64,000 nucleotides of DNA from Flavicella sp964230805 (GCA_964230805.1 CAXRIA010000002.1:62001-126000), one strand, 5' to 3'. Counted from the first letter of the stretch, positions 17,443 to 25,913 are shown. Notes: generated from the sequence alone by a model not told the origin. Numbers and translations are program-made.

Positions 17443-17462
17443 GTGCTTTTGATATTCAACGG

Positions 17463-17942
17463 CTAGTAATCTCTAAAAATAGCGTGCATCATTCGTTTTT
17501 TATCGTTGATGCTTTCTTCCAAAGAAATCATTGTTTCCGTTCTATTCACTCCAGGAACATCGTCAATTTTAAAAATAATGTTCTTGGCATCTTCGGTGTC
17601 TTTTGCTCTTATTTTACAAAAAATATTGAATTTCCCTGCCGTTACATAGGCAACGGTCACATTTGGTATCGTTCGTAAACTCGCAATGACATCTTTGGTC
17701 ATGGAAGTTTTTTCCAAATAAATTCCGATGTGCGCAATAAAAGCATAGCCCATTTTTTCATAATCCAACGTCAATGTAGACCCCTTGATAATTCCTTCTT
17801 CCTCCATTTTTTTTACACGAACGTGAATCGTTCCTGCAGAAACCAACAATTTCTTTGCAATGTCTGTAAATGGGGTTCTTGCATTTTCAATTAAAAGGTC
17901 TAAAATTTGGTGATCTACCTCGTCCAAATGATATTTTTTCAT
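17463..17942 (-). CDS. Lrp/AsnC-family transcriptional regulator
   Basis: A 159-residue feast/famine regulator: an N-terminal winged helix-turn-helix (VDHQILDLLIENARTPFTDIAKKL, then SAGTIHVRVKKMEEEGII) and a C-terminal RAM ligand-binding domain with the IPNVTVAYVTAGKFNIFCKI core. Family members sense amino acids and form octamers. It is preceded by a good -7 element and followed by its own terminator, so it is monocistronic. Nearby genes do not identify the ligand. Confidence 0.93.
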   Translation of the reverse strand: MKKYHLDEVDHQILDLLIENARTPFTDIAKKLLVSAGTIHVRVKKMEEEGIIKGSTLTLDYEKMGYAFIAHIGIYLEKTSMTKDVIASLRTIPNVTVAYVTAGKFNIFCKIRAKDTEDAKNIIFKIDDVPGVNRTETMISLEESINDKKRMMHAIFRDY

Positions 17943-17975
17943 TTCTTACGATTTTGTTAAATATTTAATATAATG

Positions 17976-17983
17976 CAAAATTA
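17976..17983 (-). promoter_or_regulatory. -7 promoter element for the Lrp/AsnC gene
   Basis: Minus-strand TAATTTTG followed by C, about 33 bases upstream of the ATG; it matches TAnnTTTG. Confidence 0.45.
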
Positions 17984-18030
17984 ATAAAACATTTTTAAAA
18001 TTTTCGATACAACCTTGCAAAAAATTCAAT

Positions 18031-19119
18031 TTAATTCCTCTCCAATGACTTATTTTTGAAGTCCTTCTCTTTGTGCCCAACAAAACCTGTTAAATCTCCT
18101 CTTGTAACCTCTTCTTTTTCAAGCACTAAATTGTCTTCCTTTACGATGTAATTGTACTGATAAGCAATATCCAACACAACATCCCCTGATATCTTTACAT
18201 TGCGGTAAATGATGTCATAACATCTTTTGTCATTGTTTGGTATAGAGAAATAAGGTTCGTAGTGGGTGTACTCTGAGTTGTCAGCTACAGACAAAATCCC
18301 TTGCAAGAGCGCATAAAAATTAAATTTACGAACTACTTCTCTGTCGTAATCATCGTAATAGTGCCCTGCTTCAATCAAAATTGTATTGTGTCCTAATTTT
18401 TGAAAATTATCTCCTGTAGCCGTCGGGTAAAACTCATCCGTATAACGGCCTACATGACCTGGAATCATTTCTTGTAACAAAGCATTCATTTCTACAATGA
18501 CACTCATCGTTTCTTTTCTACCATTCGTAAGCGTTCGTTCTTCATCTTCCGAGGGTGCTAAAAATGAGATTGTAGCTGGATTTTTGGTTCCTTCTACATT
18601 GAAAATGGTACGTTGATCGTGCAGGTTAAAACAAAAATGAGGATTGAACGCATCCAAAAGAGACCGCAATAATTTACTTTCTTTGGCTTGCAAATCCACC
18701 GCATCTCTGTTCAAATCTATCTCATTTGCATTCACACGTGTAAAAGCGGATGAACCGTCAGGATTTAACATAGGAACAAAGCAAATGGTGCAATTGTCCA
18801 AAATTCTTTGACACGCTTCCTTAAAAACACCTGGATTCTCAAAAAAACGAAACAAATCAAACATCGCTTTGGTACCTGTACTTTCATTTCCATGCATCTG
18901 AGACCAAACCAAAATTCGTTTGCTTCCGCTTCCTATTCGTACTTGACAAATGGGATTGTTTTTTTCAGAATTACCCAGAACACTTTTTTCAAACACCTCA
19001 TCCTTTAAATTACTTAGCAAGGGAGAAATGTCCTCAAATAAAATTCTTCTTCCAAACAATTTATTTTGAAAGTGAGTCGTGTACCAATTTTCAAGGGCTG
19101 CAATTTCTAGTATTTTCAT
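18031..19119 (-). CDS. M14-family zinc carboxypeptidase
   Basis: A 362-residue carboxypeptidase-like metalloprotein. The HxxE zinc pair is in VWSQMHGNESTGTKAMFDL; further M14 features are MLNPDGSSAFTRVN, EIDLNRDA, FNLHDQRTIF (third zinc ligand region) and ILIEAGHYYDDYDRE with the catalytic Glu. There is no signal peptide, so it should be cytoplasmic. I start at the ATG at 19119; the longer frame begins in the operator region. It is divergent from an XRE regulator across 276 bases that carry repeated TTTACATTTGTAA-like sites, one of them ending 2 bases before this start codon, so control by that regulator is likely. Confidence 0.85.
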   Translation of the reverse strand: MKILEIAALENWYTTHFQNKLFGRRILFEDISPLLSNLKDEVFEKSVLGNSEKNNPICQVRIGSGSKRILVWSQMHGNESTGTKAMFDLFRFFENPGVFKEACQRILDNCTICFVPMLNPDGSSAFTRVNANEIDLNRDAVDLQAKESKLLRSLLDAFNPHFCFNLHDQRTIFNVEGTKNPATISFLAPSEDEERTLTNGRKETMSVIVEMNALLQEMIPGHVGRYTDEFYPTATGDNFQKLGHNTILIEAGHYYDDYDREVVRKFNFYALLQGILSVADNSEYTHYEPYFSIPNNDKRCYDIIYRNVKISGDVVLDIAYQYNYIVKEDNLVLEKEEVTRGDLTGFVGHKEKDFKNKSLERN

Positions 19120-19120
19120 G

Positions 19121-19192
19121 TTGCAAATGTAAATAAATTGAAGTTTACATTTGTAACAAGACTTTTTCGATGTATTGATTACATATGTAAAC
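19121..19192. promoter_or_regulatory. Three operator-like sites upstream of the M14 gene
   Basis: Site A is TTGCAAATGTAAA at 19121-19133 (reverse complement TTTACATTTGCAA). Site B is GTTTACATTTGTAAC at 19143-19157. Site C is TTACATATGTAA at 19179-19190, a perfect palindrome. On the minus strand site A contains TACATTTG, a -7 element placed so that transcription would begin at or next to the M14 ATG. A protein bound at site A would therefore cover the promoter. Confidence 0.6.
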
Positions 19193-19350
19193 ATTCGAGC
19201 CAGACCTTTTCCAACCCAATTCACATTTGAAAACGCTCCAATCTTATTTTTATATATTTTATTTTTATTTTACTTATAATCATTATTTTATGATTGCTTA
19301 CTTAAACCTTTGGTGTATTAAATAAAAAGAAAACTAGTGGTGGTTGTTTT

Positions 19351-19404
19351 GTTTTTACAAATAGTTTACATTTGTAAAAACAAAAAATTGTTACAATGTT
19401 AAAC
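19351..19404. promoter_or_regulatory. Operator and promoter of the XRE regulator gene
   Basis: GTTTTTACAAA (19351-19361) and TTTGTAAAAAC (19371-19381) form an 11-bp perfect inverted repeat with a 9-base spacer. Inside it lies TTTACATTTGTAA (19365-19377), identical in 13 bases to site B near the M14 gene. TACATTTG (19367-19374) matches the -7 consensus, 21 bases before the ATG at 19396. A weaker copy, GTTACAATGTTAAAC, spans the start codon. The pattern fits autorepression. Confidence 0.6.
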
Positions 19405-19791
19405 AGTTCAGATTTCACAAAAAGGCTCAAGAAAATAATTGATTTTTACAACATTTCTGCTTCCAATTTTGCAGATAAAATCAATGTCCCTCGTTCTAGT
19501 ATCTCACATATTTTGTCGGGAAGAAACAAGCCCAGTCTGGAATTTATCTTAAAAGTCATCGGTACTTTTGAAGATGTCGATATCAATTGGTTGCTTTTTG
19601 GAACAGGAGATTTTCCAAGGATCTCCCCTACTCCAAACCAAACAAAAAACACGTTGACAGAAACCTCTTTGAAAATGGAAGAACATTTTCAAGCCACAAA
19701 AAAATCAAATTACGCTTCGTTGCCGTCGATTGAAAAGATTGTGATTTTCTATAGTGATGGTACTTTTCAAGATTTTTCTGAGAGGAGTTAG
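19396..19791 (+). CDS. XRE-family helix-turn-helix regulator
   Basis: A 131-residue DNA-binding protein. Residues about 8-65 are a Cro/CI-type HTH: FTKRLKKIIDFYNISASNF, then recognition-helix region VPRSSISHILSGRNKPS, and ILKVIGTFEDVDINWLLFGTGDFP, typical of this family in Flavobacteria. The C-terminal 55 residues are polar with a short IEKIVIFYSDGTFQDF ending, probably for dimer contacts. The start ATG is embedded in its own putative operator. It is divergent from the M14 carboxypeptidase, which is the likeliest co-regulated target. Confidence 0.88.
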   Translation: MLNSSDFTKRLKKIIDFYNISASNFADKINVPRSSISHILSGRNKPSLEFILKVIGTFEDVDINWLLFGTGDFPRISPTPNQTKNTLTETSLKMEEHFQATKKSNYASLPSIEKIVIFYSDGTFQDFSERS

Positions 19792-19877
19792 AAACCTGCA
19801 TTTCAGCATAAGAAAACAATCGACCCCATTCCGAGAATCTAAAACGTTGTTTTTATAAAAAATTTAGGCAGTACAGA

Positions 19878-22346
19878 TCAATTGTCCATCAACTCGACCA
19901 AACCGTAGTTTACCAGTGTTACAAGCTGTTTTTTATTGGAGTTCTTTTGCTTTTCTTGCGCACGAACCATTTCGCGCATCAATTGAATCATTTTTCGATC
20001 AAAGCCGTATTGCTTGTAACGGATTCCTTTGGAGACCATATCATCGATTAAATTTTTGTACGCGTCAACATCATTGCTTTGCGCCACCCAATGAAAAGCC
20101 TTTTCAAACAATTGATGATTCTCCTTATCTGTTCCAAGATGCATTCCCTGAATGATGTAATTCGCAACAAAAGACATTTCAGAAACCGCTCTTTGTTGGA
20201 TATACATTTTCGCCAAAGGCATAGCAATGGCTTTTTTAACGCTTACAGGCAACTTTTTTGCCTTCTCCATTGCCCTGTCTTCATCTAGATAATACAAAGC
20301 TTCCAACGCACTTGCTTTCACCTGATTGGACTTACTATCGATACTTTTTTCAAAAAAATCTTGATAATCAAAATACACCAAACGCCCCAAAACCCGGATT
20401 GCTGCTGCTTTTACAAAATTATTGGAACTCGTTTTTGCCAAAACTTCTATTTTAGCGATTACCTGTCTTTTTGAATGCTTATAACTAAGGTCGATATGCT
20501 CTAAAGCAAAAACCTGCAATTCGTAATGCGCGTCGTCAAAAGCAGCAACGACCGTCTCGAACACTTTTTTATCCTCCTGTTTTCCGACCAATACCTGCAA
20601 AGCCTCTTTTCGATCCAAATGATGTGATGCGTTTTTGTATTGATAGATATATCCTTTTAATGATTTGTTCTGAATGAAATCTCCTAAGACCACATGATCT
20701 GAATTCACCAAGATCAAATCGGGATAATCCTGGTACGCATACACAAATGACTTCTCACTGGCATCCACAAACAGCTCTTGCACCGTTTTTCTTCCTTTTT
20801 CAAAAATTGCTATCTGTAAAGGAAAATAAAAGGTGTTTTCAACATCTTGCTTGAAAGTGATGGTCATGGTTTTATCCAAAACATTGAAATCTTTGGTAAC
20901 AACAACTGCAGGGTGCCCTGCACCAAAATACCACTGATCAAAAAACCAATTCAAATCTTTACCAGAAACTTCTTCAAGTGCTATTCTCAATTGAGCCACT
21001 TCCGCTGCTTGGAATTTGTTCTGTGTTAAATAATTCTGAAGTCCTTGAAAGAAAGCTGCATCTCCCAAAACACCTCGAAGCATGTGCAAAATCAACCCTC
21101 CTTTGCTATAACTCACCGCATCAAACACATCTTCTTTGTCTTCGTAATAGGGTCGCACCAAATGTTTTTGCGGGTTTTCACCACTTTTATACACCATAGT
21201 TTCTTGAAACAAATGCGCATCTGCTTTTTCTTTTCCATAGGCATGCTCCAACCACAAATACTCGCTGTAATTCGCGAAGGATTCATTCAATGTGATGTTT
21301 CCCCAGTTTTCCGAAGTTACCAAATTACCAAACCAGTGATGAAACAATTCGTGCGCAACGATGGTTTCCCATTTGTTTTCATCTATCAAATCTCCCTCTG
21401 ACTGATAGGCACGCTCTCCGTGCACCACGGCTGTGGTATTTTCCATGGCACCACTCACAAAATCACGGACCACAATCTGACTGTATTTGTCCCATACAAA
21501 ATCGACCCCTGTAATTTCCGAGAAAAAATCCATCATCTCCGGGGTTTTACCGAAAATCTTATGTGCTAGTGACTCGTAGGCTTCCTCTACGTAATAATTA
21601 ACTTCTTTTCCTTTCCAACTATCCTTTACGACAGAAAACACACCGACTCCCATAAAAAAAAGATACGGCGCATGTTTTTGGTCCATTTTCCAATAATCAA
21701 TGCGCTCTTGATTTTCTGTAAAAGTTTGAGAGACCAACCTACCATTTGACAAAGTCCTGTACTTTTCTGGCACACGAATGTATATTTCCTGCGATGTTTT
21801 TTGATTCGGTTTGTCTATGGTAGGAAACCAACAACTACTGGCCTCTGTAGCTCCTTGTGTCCATACTTGAGTAGGCTTCCCATTGGGAAGCTCTTTGGAA
21901 TTGATAAAATAAAGTCCTTTTGCACTCGCAATGGCTTTGCTTCCTGTTTGTTTTACCTTGTTTGGACGTGCTGTATAGGAAACAAACACCTTTAAAGAGT
22001 CTCCTTTTTGACGAGTGACTCCCAAATCAATATAAATTTTCTCGCCGTCATAATGAAACTCCAATTGTTTTTCATCGATAGAAACTTCATGAATCAGCAT
22101 GGATTTCGCATCCAAAACCAATTGACTCGTATTGTAAAAATGAGGAGTGACATCGAGCCAAGCCTTTCCTTCCAATTCTTCCTTTTCAAAATTCAAGCGA
22201 ACCGCTAATTTGGTATGTACCAAATCGAAATGTTTATCGAAAAGCTTTGCGGTGCGATAGCGCCGCGCCTTTTCAGAGTTTTGAGAAAAGGAAATTGCTC
22301 CGCTAAAAAAAAGGATACCGCAAAGAAGGAAGGCACGTAATGTCAT
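19878..22346 (-). CDS. Secreted M1-family aminopeptidase
   Basis: An 822-residue zinc aminopeptidase. It has a signal peptide (about residues 1-21, FLLCGILFFSGAISFSQ), an N-terminal beta domain, the exopeptidase signature GAMENTTAVV, the zinc motif HELFHHWFGN with the distal Glu in NESFANYSEYLW, and a C-terminal alpha-helical, HEAT-like region from about residue 570. Location should be periplasmic or outer-membrane associated; there is no lipobox and no type IX C-terminal domain. The downstream end is 86 bases from the convergent XRE gene. It presumably trims imported peptides. Confidence 0.95.
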   Translation of the reverse strand: MTLRAFLLCGILFFSGAISFSQNSEKARRYRTAKLFDKHFDLVHTKLAVRLNFEKEELEGKAWLDVTPHFYNTSQLVLDAKSMLIHEVSIDEKQLEFHYDGEKIYIDLGVTRQKGDSLKVFVSYTARPNKVKQTGSKAIASAKGLYFINSKELPNGKPTQVWTQGATEASSCWFPTIDKPNQKTSQEIYIRVPEKYRTLSNGRLVSQTFTENQERIDYWKMDQKHAPYLFFMGVGVFSVVKDSWKGKEVNYYVEEAYESLAHKIFGKTPEMMDFFSEITGVDFVWDKYSQIVVRDFVSGAMENTTAVVHGERAYQSEGDLIDENKWETIVAHELFHHWFGNLVTSENWGNITLNESFANYSEYLWLEHAYGKEKADAHLFQETMVYKSGENPQKHLVRPYYEDKEDVFDAVSYSKGGLILHMLRGVLGDAAFFQGLQNYLTQNKFQAAEVAQLRIALEEVSGKDLNWFFDQWYFGAGHPAVVVTKDFNVLDKTMTITFKQDVENTFYFPLQIAIFEKGRKTVQELFVDASEKSFVYAYQDYPDLILVNSDHVVLGDFIQNKSLKGYIYQYKNASHHLDRKEALQVLVGKQEDKKVFETVVAAFDDAHYELQVFALEHIDLSYKHSKRQVIAKIEVLAKTSSNNFVKAAAIRVLGRLVYFDYQDFFEKSIDSKSNQVKASALEALYYLDEDRAMEKAKKLPVSVKKAIAMPLAKMYIQQRAVSEMSFVANYIIQGMHLGTDKENHQLFEKAFHWVAQSNDVDAYKNLIDDMVSKGIRYKQYGFDRKMIQLMREMVRAQEKQKNSNKKQLVTLVNYGLVELMDN

Positions 22347-22416
22347 TCAAAATAAGTTTTGGCTAAAATAAAACAGAAAACCTTTTTAACCTCTAATTTA
22401 TTGTTAAATAGGTTTT

Positions 22417-23328
22417 TTATCTGTCATATTTCATAGGCGTCATTTTTGCATCGTATTTATCTCGCATGTAGGCATACCCCTCTTCCCACCATTGGGTCAT
22501 TTTTTTTTGATCAAAAATCAAAGAATTTGTGGTCAACACCGTGGGTGTGTAATACAAATTCAATTTCACATCTTTGTTTTTGGCAGCCAGCTTTCCAATG
22601 GTTAAATTGTGCTTTTTTACATGCTCAAATAAAAAACCAAACACACCAGAGAGCAAAGAAAAAGGATTTTTAGAGGGCATTCTGCTCAGTTGTTGCACTT
22701 CTGTATCCAAAATAATCACATCTACCTCCTTAGCGCCACGCTGAATTGCCTCTCGAACAGGCACCACACAACCAAAACCACCGTCGGCATACTCACAACC
22801 ATCTTTTATTAGAAGACTCATAAAAGGTACGTAATTACACGAAGCCCAAATCCAGTCGCAAAAATCCTCGTATGAACAAGCTCTTAGGGTTTTGTATTCT
22901 ATCTGATTCGCGGTTAAATTTGAAACGGTCACCACGATATCTTTACTCGTTTTTTTGAGAGCCAGGTAATCTTTTTTTGTAACACTTTTCCGAATTAATT
23001 TTCGCAAATTTTTGCTCTCTCCGAAGGTTTTACGTCTCCTTATAAAATTCCACAACACACTAAAATGATTGATATTTACCACTTTTTGTCCATGAACTTT
23101 TTTGATATAAAAAGGATTGTTACTAAAAATACTTCGCTGATTTACCTGTGTATACAGTTTTTTTAAGGCTTCGATTTTACCCAAGGCCAAATGAGAGATG
23201 AGCAAACTTCCCGTAGACGAACCCACGTACAAATCGTATTCTTTTTGTTGCTCTTTGACCAGATACTCTGCAACACCGCCAGCAAAAGCCCCTTTACTAC
23301 CTCCTCCTGATATAACCAACGCTTTCAT
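22417..23328 (-). CDS. Patatin-like phospholipase family protein
   Basis: A 303-residue cytoplasmic lipid acyl hydrolase. It has the oxyanion loop SGGGSKGAFAGG at residues 7-18, the nucleophile elbow GSSTG near residue 38, and the Asp of the catalytic dyad in YADGGFG. The protein therefore has the full Ser-Asp pair expected of an active patatin. There is no signal peptide. It is divergent from a lipoprotein gene 84 bases away. The substrate, phospholipid or other acyl ester, cannot be told. Confidence 0.93.
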   Translation of the reverse strand: MKALVISGGGSKGAFAGGVAEYLVKEQQKEYDLYVGSSTGSLLISHLALGKIEALKKLYTQVNQRSIFSNNPFYIKKVHGQKVVNINHFSVLWNFIRRRKTFGESKNLRKLIRKSVTKKDYLALKKTSKDIVVTVSNLTANQIEYKTLRACSYEDFCDWIWASCNYVPFMSLLIKDGCEYADGGFGCVVPVREAIQRGAKEVDVIILDTEVQQLSRMPSKNPFSLLSGVFGFLFEHVKKHNLTIGKLAAKNKDVKLNLYYTPTVLTTNSLIFDQKKMTQWWEEGYAYMRDKYDAKMTPMKYDR

Positions 23329-23412
23329 CTTTTTCCAAATGTTTTTTAGTAAGTTTGATAAAGCTAGTTAAAATAGTTTTGACTCTAAAAAAAATCTTAG
23401 CATTTCTCAACA

Positions 23413-23982
23413 ATGAAATCGTTTTTCAAGACGCGTTACGCTATCATCCTCTGTATACTCCTCGCAAACTGTTCAAAGAATGACTTGCAAAGCAAACTCA
23501 ATTTTCAATGCAATGAAAAAAACAAACTGGAAGCACTGAAAAAGTTGACAGATGTCAAAAACACGTTTTCCATAGAAATTCCCAAAAATTGGAAAAGAGA
23601 ATTTTATGTAAGCTCTGAAGAGTCGAGACTATATTTCGCAGACACCACCAGAGCCCTGAGCGACGCTTTTATTTTTGATATTGGATACTTACAAAAAACA
23701 CAGCGCTCAGACAGCAGTTTTCTCTCAGAAATCAAAAAAGAGCTCGACACAGAACACAGGATTTTCCTTCAATCAGGAAGTTTCCTACGTGATGATGAAA
23801 AGAGCTATTTTTTTCTTACATCTTCCGTTGAATTTGGCTTAACAGCCCAGAATTTATGGATTTACATTCCTCGAAAGACCTTTTTTTACCATGTGAAAAT
23901 TGACGTTTATGGGAACGAAAACATGGAAACACGTTTTTGTGAAGCCTTGCAATTCTTCCATCGCATTTCTTTTCACAAATAA
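23413..23982 (+). CDS. Predicted lipoprotein of unknown function
   Basis: A 189-residue protein starting with a lipoprotein signal peptide: positive N-region, hydrophobic YAIILCILL, lipobox LANC with the acylated cysteine at residue 20. The mature part is mixed alpha/beta and contains FSIEIPKNWKREFY, resembling the start of PsbP/MOG1-like domains found in many Bacteroidota lipoproteins, but I do not recognise a family with certainty. Two cysteines near the start and one at the end (ETRFCEALQ) could form a disulfide. It is monocistronic. Confidence 0.7.
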   Translation: MKSFFKTRYAIILCILLANCSKNDLQSKLNFQCNEKNKLEALKKLTDVKNTFSIEIPKNWKREFYVSSEESRLYFADTTRALSDAFIFDIGYLQKTQRSDSSFLSEIKKELDTEHRIFLQSGSFLRDDEKSYFFLTSSVEFGLTAQNLWIYIPRKTFFYHVKIDVYGNENMETRFCEALQFFHRISFHK

Positions 23983-24014
23983 CACCATCGCGCCAACACT
24001 CTTCAGTCATCACT

Positions 24015-24182
24015 CTATTTGAAATTCACTTTTTTTTTAGGAATTTCTTTTTGCTCCCAATGAACACTCCGAGTCCTACCCGCATTCACTTTCGCTTCCA
24101 AATTGAAAGATTTTGAATTTCTTTTGGTTGCTATTTTTTGCTTTTGCACCAATTTTTTAATGGTAAAACCCGCTTTTTTCAT
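24015..24182 (-). CDS. Small basic protein of unknown function
   Basis: A 55-residue reading frame, very rich in lysine (MKKAGFTIKKLVQKQK..., ending EIPKKKVNFK), with no membrane segment. I do not recognise it. Support comes from a consensus -7 element (TATATTTG at 24188-24195, minus strand) placed so close to the ATG that the message would be leaderless. The frame continues upstream to 24305, but the extension is hydrophobic and would run over the promoter. A 61-codon frame on the opposite strand is the competing reading. Confidence 0.45.
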   Translation of the reverse strand: MKKAGFTIKKLVQKQKIATKRNSKSFNLEAKVNAGRTRSVHWEQKEIPKKKVNFK

Positions 24183-24187
24183 AAGAG

Positions 24188-24195
24188 CAAATATA
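24188..24195 (-). promoter_or_regulatory. -7 promoter element abutting the small basic ORF
   Basis: Minus-strand TATATTTG followed by C, 5 bases upstream of the ATG at 24182. A TTG lies 16 bases further upstream. Confidence 0.5.
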
Positions 24196-24295
24196 AAACA
24201 TCTCTGTGTACCAATCGTTTTGTATGACAAAATAAAAGTGACTTGCATTTTTTTTACTATCTTTAATACATTCATAACGATAAAATGAAAGTCAT

Positions 24296-24742
24296 ATGAA
24301 AACAAACAAACTTATCCTCCAACACGCGCTAAAAATCTACCTAGGAATTGTTCTTTTCTTTTTCTTGGTGAAACTTCTGGGCTTGAGTCATATCGTCGAA
24401 TTGAGAATTTTCAATGCTCTTTTTGTAGTAATGGGTGTGAACGCTTGCATCAAAAAGAATGTTCTTGACAATCTAGACAACAAATACCTAACCAACTTAT
24501 CTATTGGCTTTTCGGCCTCTGTTTTGGCAGTACTGGCCACCTCTTTCTCCCTTATTTTTTACACAATGTTCTTTGACGAAAGTGTCATTACCTTTATGGA
24601 AAATAGCAGGTTTTGGGGCAACAACCTAACTTTAGGCACAGTCGTATTTGCGCTGCTTGCAGAAGGTATTGCTTCTTCTGTTATTTGTACATTTATTGTC
24701 ATGCAGTATTGGAAAAAATACAAATTGGAAAGTTTGGCTTAA
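24296..24742 (+). CDS. Small four-helix membrane protein, unknown function
   Basis: A 148-residue inner-membrane protein with about four hydrophobic helices (residues about 11-30, 38-51, 70-92, 114-136), short loops and a basic C-terminus (YWKKYKLES). The layout resembles small DUF4199-like proteins of Bacteroidota, but there is no diagnostic motif that I can name. A degenerate -7 element (TATCTTTA at 24258) lies upstream, and a clear terminator follows the gene. Confidence 0.7.
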   Translation: MKTNKLILQHALKIYLGIVLFFFLVKLLGLSHIVELRIFNALFVVMGVNACIKKNVLDNLDNKYLTNLSIGFSASVLAVLATSFSLIFYTMFFDESVITFMENSRFWGNNLTLGTVVFALLAEGIASSVICTFIVMQYWKKYKLESLA

Positions 24743-24758
24743 CAACATACCCCTCAGT

Positions 24759-24800
24759 AAAAACCACTGATGAATCGAAAGATTTTTCGGTGGTTTTTTT
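24759..24800 (+). terminator. Rho-independent terminator
   Basis: AAAACCAC (24760-24767) pairs with GTGGTTTT (24790-24797), and a T run follows. It ends the small membrane protein gene and sits between two convergent genes. Confidence 0.8.
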
Positions 24801-24812
24801 TAGGTCTTGAAA

Positions 24813-25226
24813 TCAGTGCGGCAAGTATTTTTTAACCATCCCATATACCAAAGTACCGAGCACTGCACTTGCGATGATGGGTATAAAAACAGTAATTCCA
24901 TTCCCTATCAATGTGTACATAGGACCAGGACAAGCTCCGGAAAGTGCCCAACCCAATCCAAAAACAATTCCACCGAAAAGATAGCGCAATGTCCCTTTCT
25001 GTAAAACCTTCTCTCTTAGAGAACCTCCTTCTAAAGTTTTGAAGTTGTATTTCTTCATAAAAAACAACAGCACCATTCCCAAACCTGTAGCGGTCATAAT
25101 AATACCGTACATATGAAAAGACTGAAAACGAAACATTTCTTGAATGCGATACCATGAGATGGCCTCTGATTTTGTCATTACGATACCAAACAGAATTCCA
25201 ATAAATAAGTATTTCAACAATTTCAT
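24813..25226 (-). CDS. YeeE/YedE-type sulfur transporter, second half protein
   Basis: A 137-residue membrane protein with about four helices and the YeeE/YedE motif SGACPGP (C99). It is one half of a split sulfur-transport-domain pair: the other half ends 2 bases upstream. In the fused thiosulfate transporter (YeeE/TsuA), conserved cysteines relay thiosulfate through the membrane. Split pairs like this one (DUF6691 plus YeeE/YedE) are common in proteobacteria and Bacteroidota and often sit near sulfide or rhodanese genes, none of which is seen here. The start is ATG 25226; a longer frame would overlap the partner. Confidence 0.85.
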   Translation of the reverse strand: MKLLKYLFIGILFGIVMTKSEAISWYRIQEMFRFQSFHMYGIIMTATGLGMVLLFFMKKYNFKTLEGGSLREKVLQKGTLRYLFGGIVFGLGWALSGACPGPMYTLIGNGITVFIPIIASAVLGTLVYGMVKKYLPH

Positions 25227-25228
25227 CA

Positions 25229-25795
25229 CTAAAATATTAAAGGAAACAAAACATGTGTCATCAATAGACCCCCAATAAAAAAACCTATCACCGCAATAAA
25301 AGAAGGCAATTGCAAATTCGAGAGCCCGGAAATGGCATGCCCAGAGGTGCAACCGTCAGCCCAACGTGTTCCAAAACCCACCAAGAAACCTCCACCCATC
25401 ATTAGAGCAAAACCTTTCCAAGACGAAAAATTTTCCCAAGAAAAAATACCGTTCGGCGCTAGCTGGCCGTCAAACACGATTCCTAAAGCACCCAGATCAT
25501 TAATGGTTTGTTGAGAAATCGCAATCGCATTGCCATCACTCAAATAATTGGTTGCCAAATAGCCCCCGACAATTGCACCACCCACAAAAACCAAATTCCA
25601 AGCTTGCGCTTTCCAATCTCCTGCAAAAAAAGCAATTTTTTTCCCTGCACCACCGATCGTACAAACGGTCTTTAAGGTAGACGATACGCCAAAACGACCC
25701 CCTGACCACAGCAATAAAAACATGATCAAAGCAATCGAGATTCCTGAAGTATACCAATTCCATGGCTGACTCACAAATTCAATAATTTTTTCCAT
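25229..25795 (-). CDS. YeeE/YedE-type sulfur transporter, first half protein
   Basis: A 188-residue membrane protein with about five helices. The diagnostic motif is RWADGCTSGHAISG, with C149 as the expected thiosulfate-relay cysteine. The next gene begins 2 bases after its stop, so the two subunits are made together. The promoter upstream has a consensus -7 element embedded in an inverted repeat, hinting at regulated expression. Transport of thiosulfate or another reduced sulfur species is inferred from the family. Confidence 0.9.
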   Translation of the reverse strand: MEKIIEFVSQPWNWYTSGISIALIMFLLLWSGGRFGVSSTLKTVCTIGGAGKKIAFFAGDWKAQAWNLVFVGGAIVGGYLATNYLSDGNAIAISQQTINDLGALGIVFDGQLAPNGIFSWENFSSWKGFALMMGGGFLVGFGTRWADGCTSGHAISGLSNLQLPSFIAVIGFFIGGLLMTHVLFPLIF

Positions 25796-25807
25796 AAATA
25801 CATATTG

Positions 25808-25823
25808 ATGTACAAATATACAT
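25808..25823 (-). promoter_or_regulatory. -7 promoter with overlapping inverted repeat, YeeE/YedE operon
   Basis: Minus-strand TATATTTG (25813-25820) lies 17 bases before the ATG. ATGTA (25808-25812) and TACAT (25819-25823) form an inverted repeat around it that could be an operator. Confidence 0.45.
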
Positions 25824-25905
25824 TGTTTCTTGAAACCCTCTCACAGAACAAACAAGGTTTGTTATCTTCTTCAAAAAACAATGAGTATCTCTACGGATAA
25901 TTGGT

Positions 25906-25913
25906 TATTTTTG
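25906..25913 (+). promoter_or_regulatory. -7 promoter element for the acyl-CoA reductase gene
   Basis: TATTTTTG followed by TA, 17 bases before the ATG at 25931; it matches TAnnTTTG. Confidence 0.5.

Noticed and set aside
19121..19404. Repeated TTTACATTTGTAA-like sequences considered as a CRISPR or transposon end
   Set aside because: The repeats are short, irregularly spaced, in both orientations and placed at promoters, with no spacers or cas genes; an operator array explains them better.
24103..24288. A 61-codon plus-strand frame opposite the small basic ORF
   Set aside because: It has no promoter in its own direction and a random hydrophobic composition; the opposite strand has the -7 element.
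25226..25352. A 42-residue N-terminal extension of the second YeeE/YedE half
   Set aside because: It would overlap the partner gene by over 100 bases; the ATG at 25226 sits 2 bases after the partner's stop.
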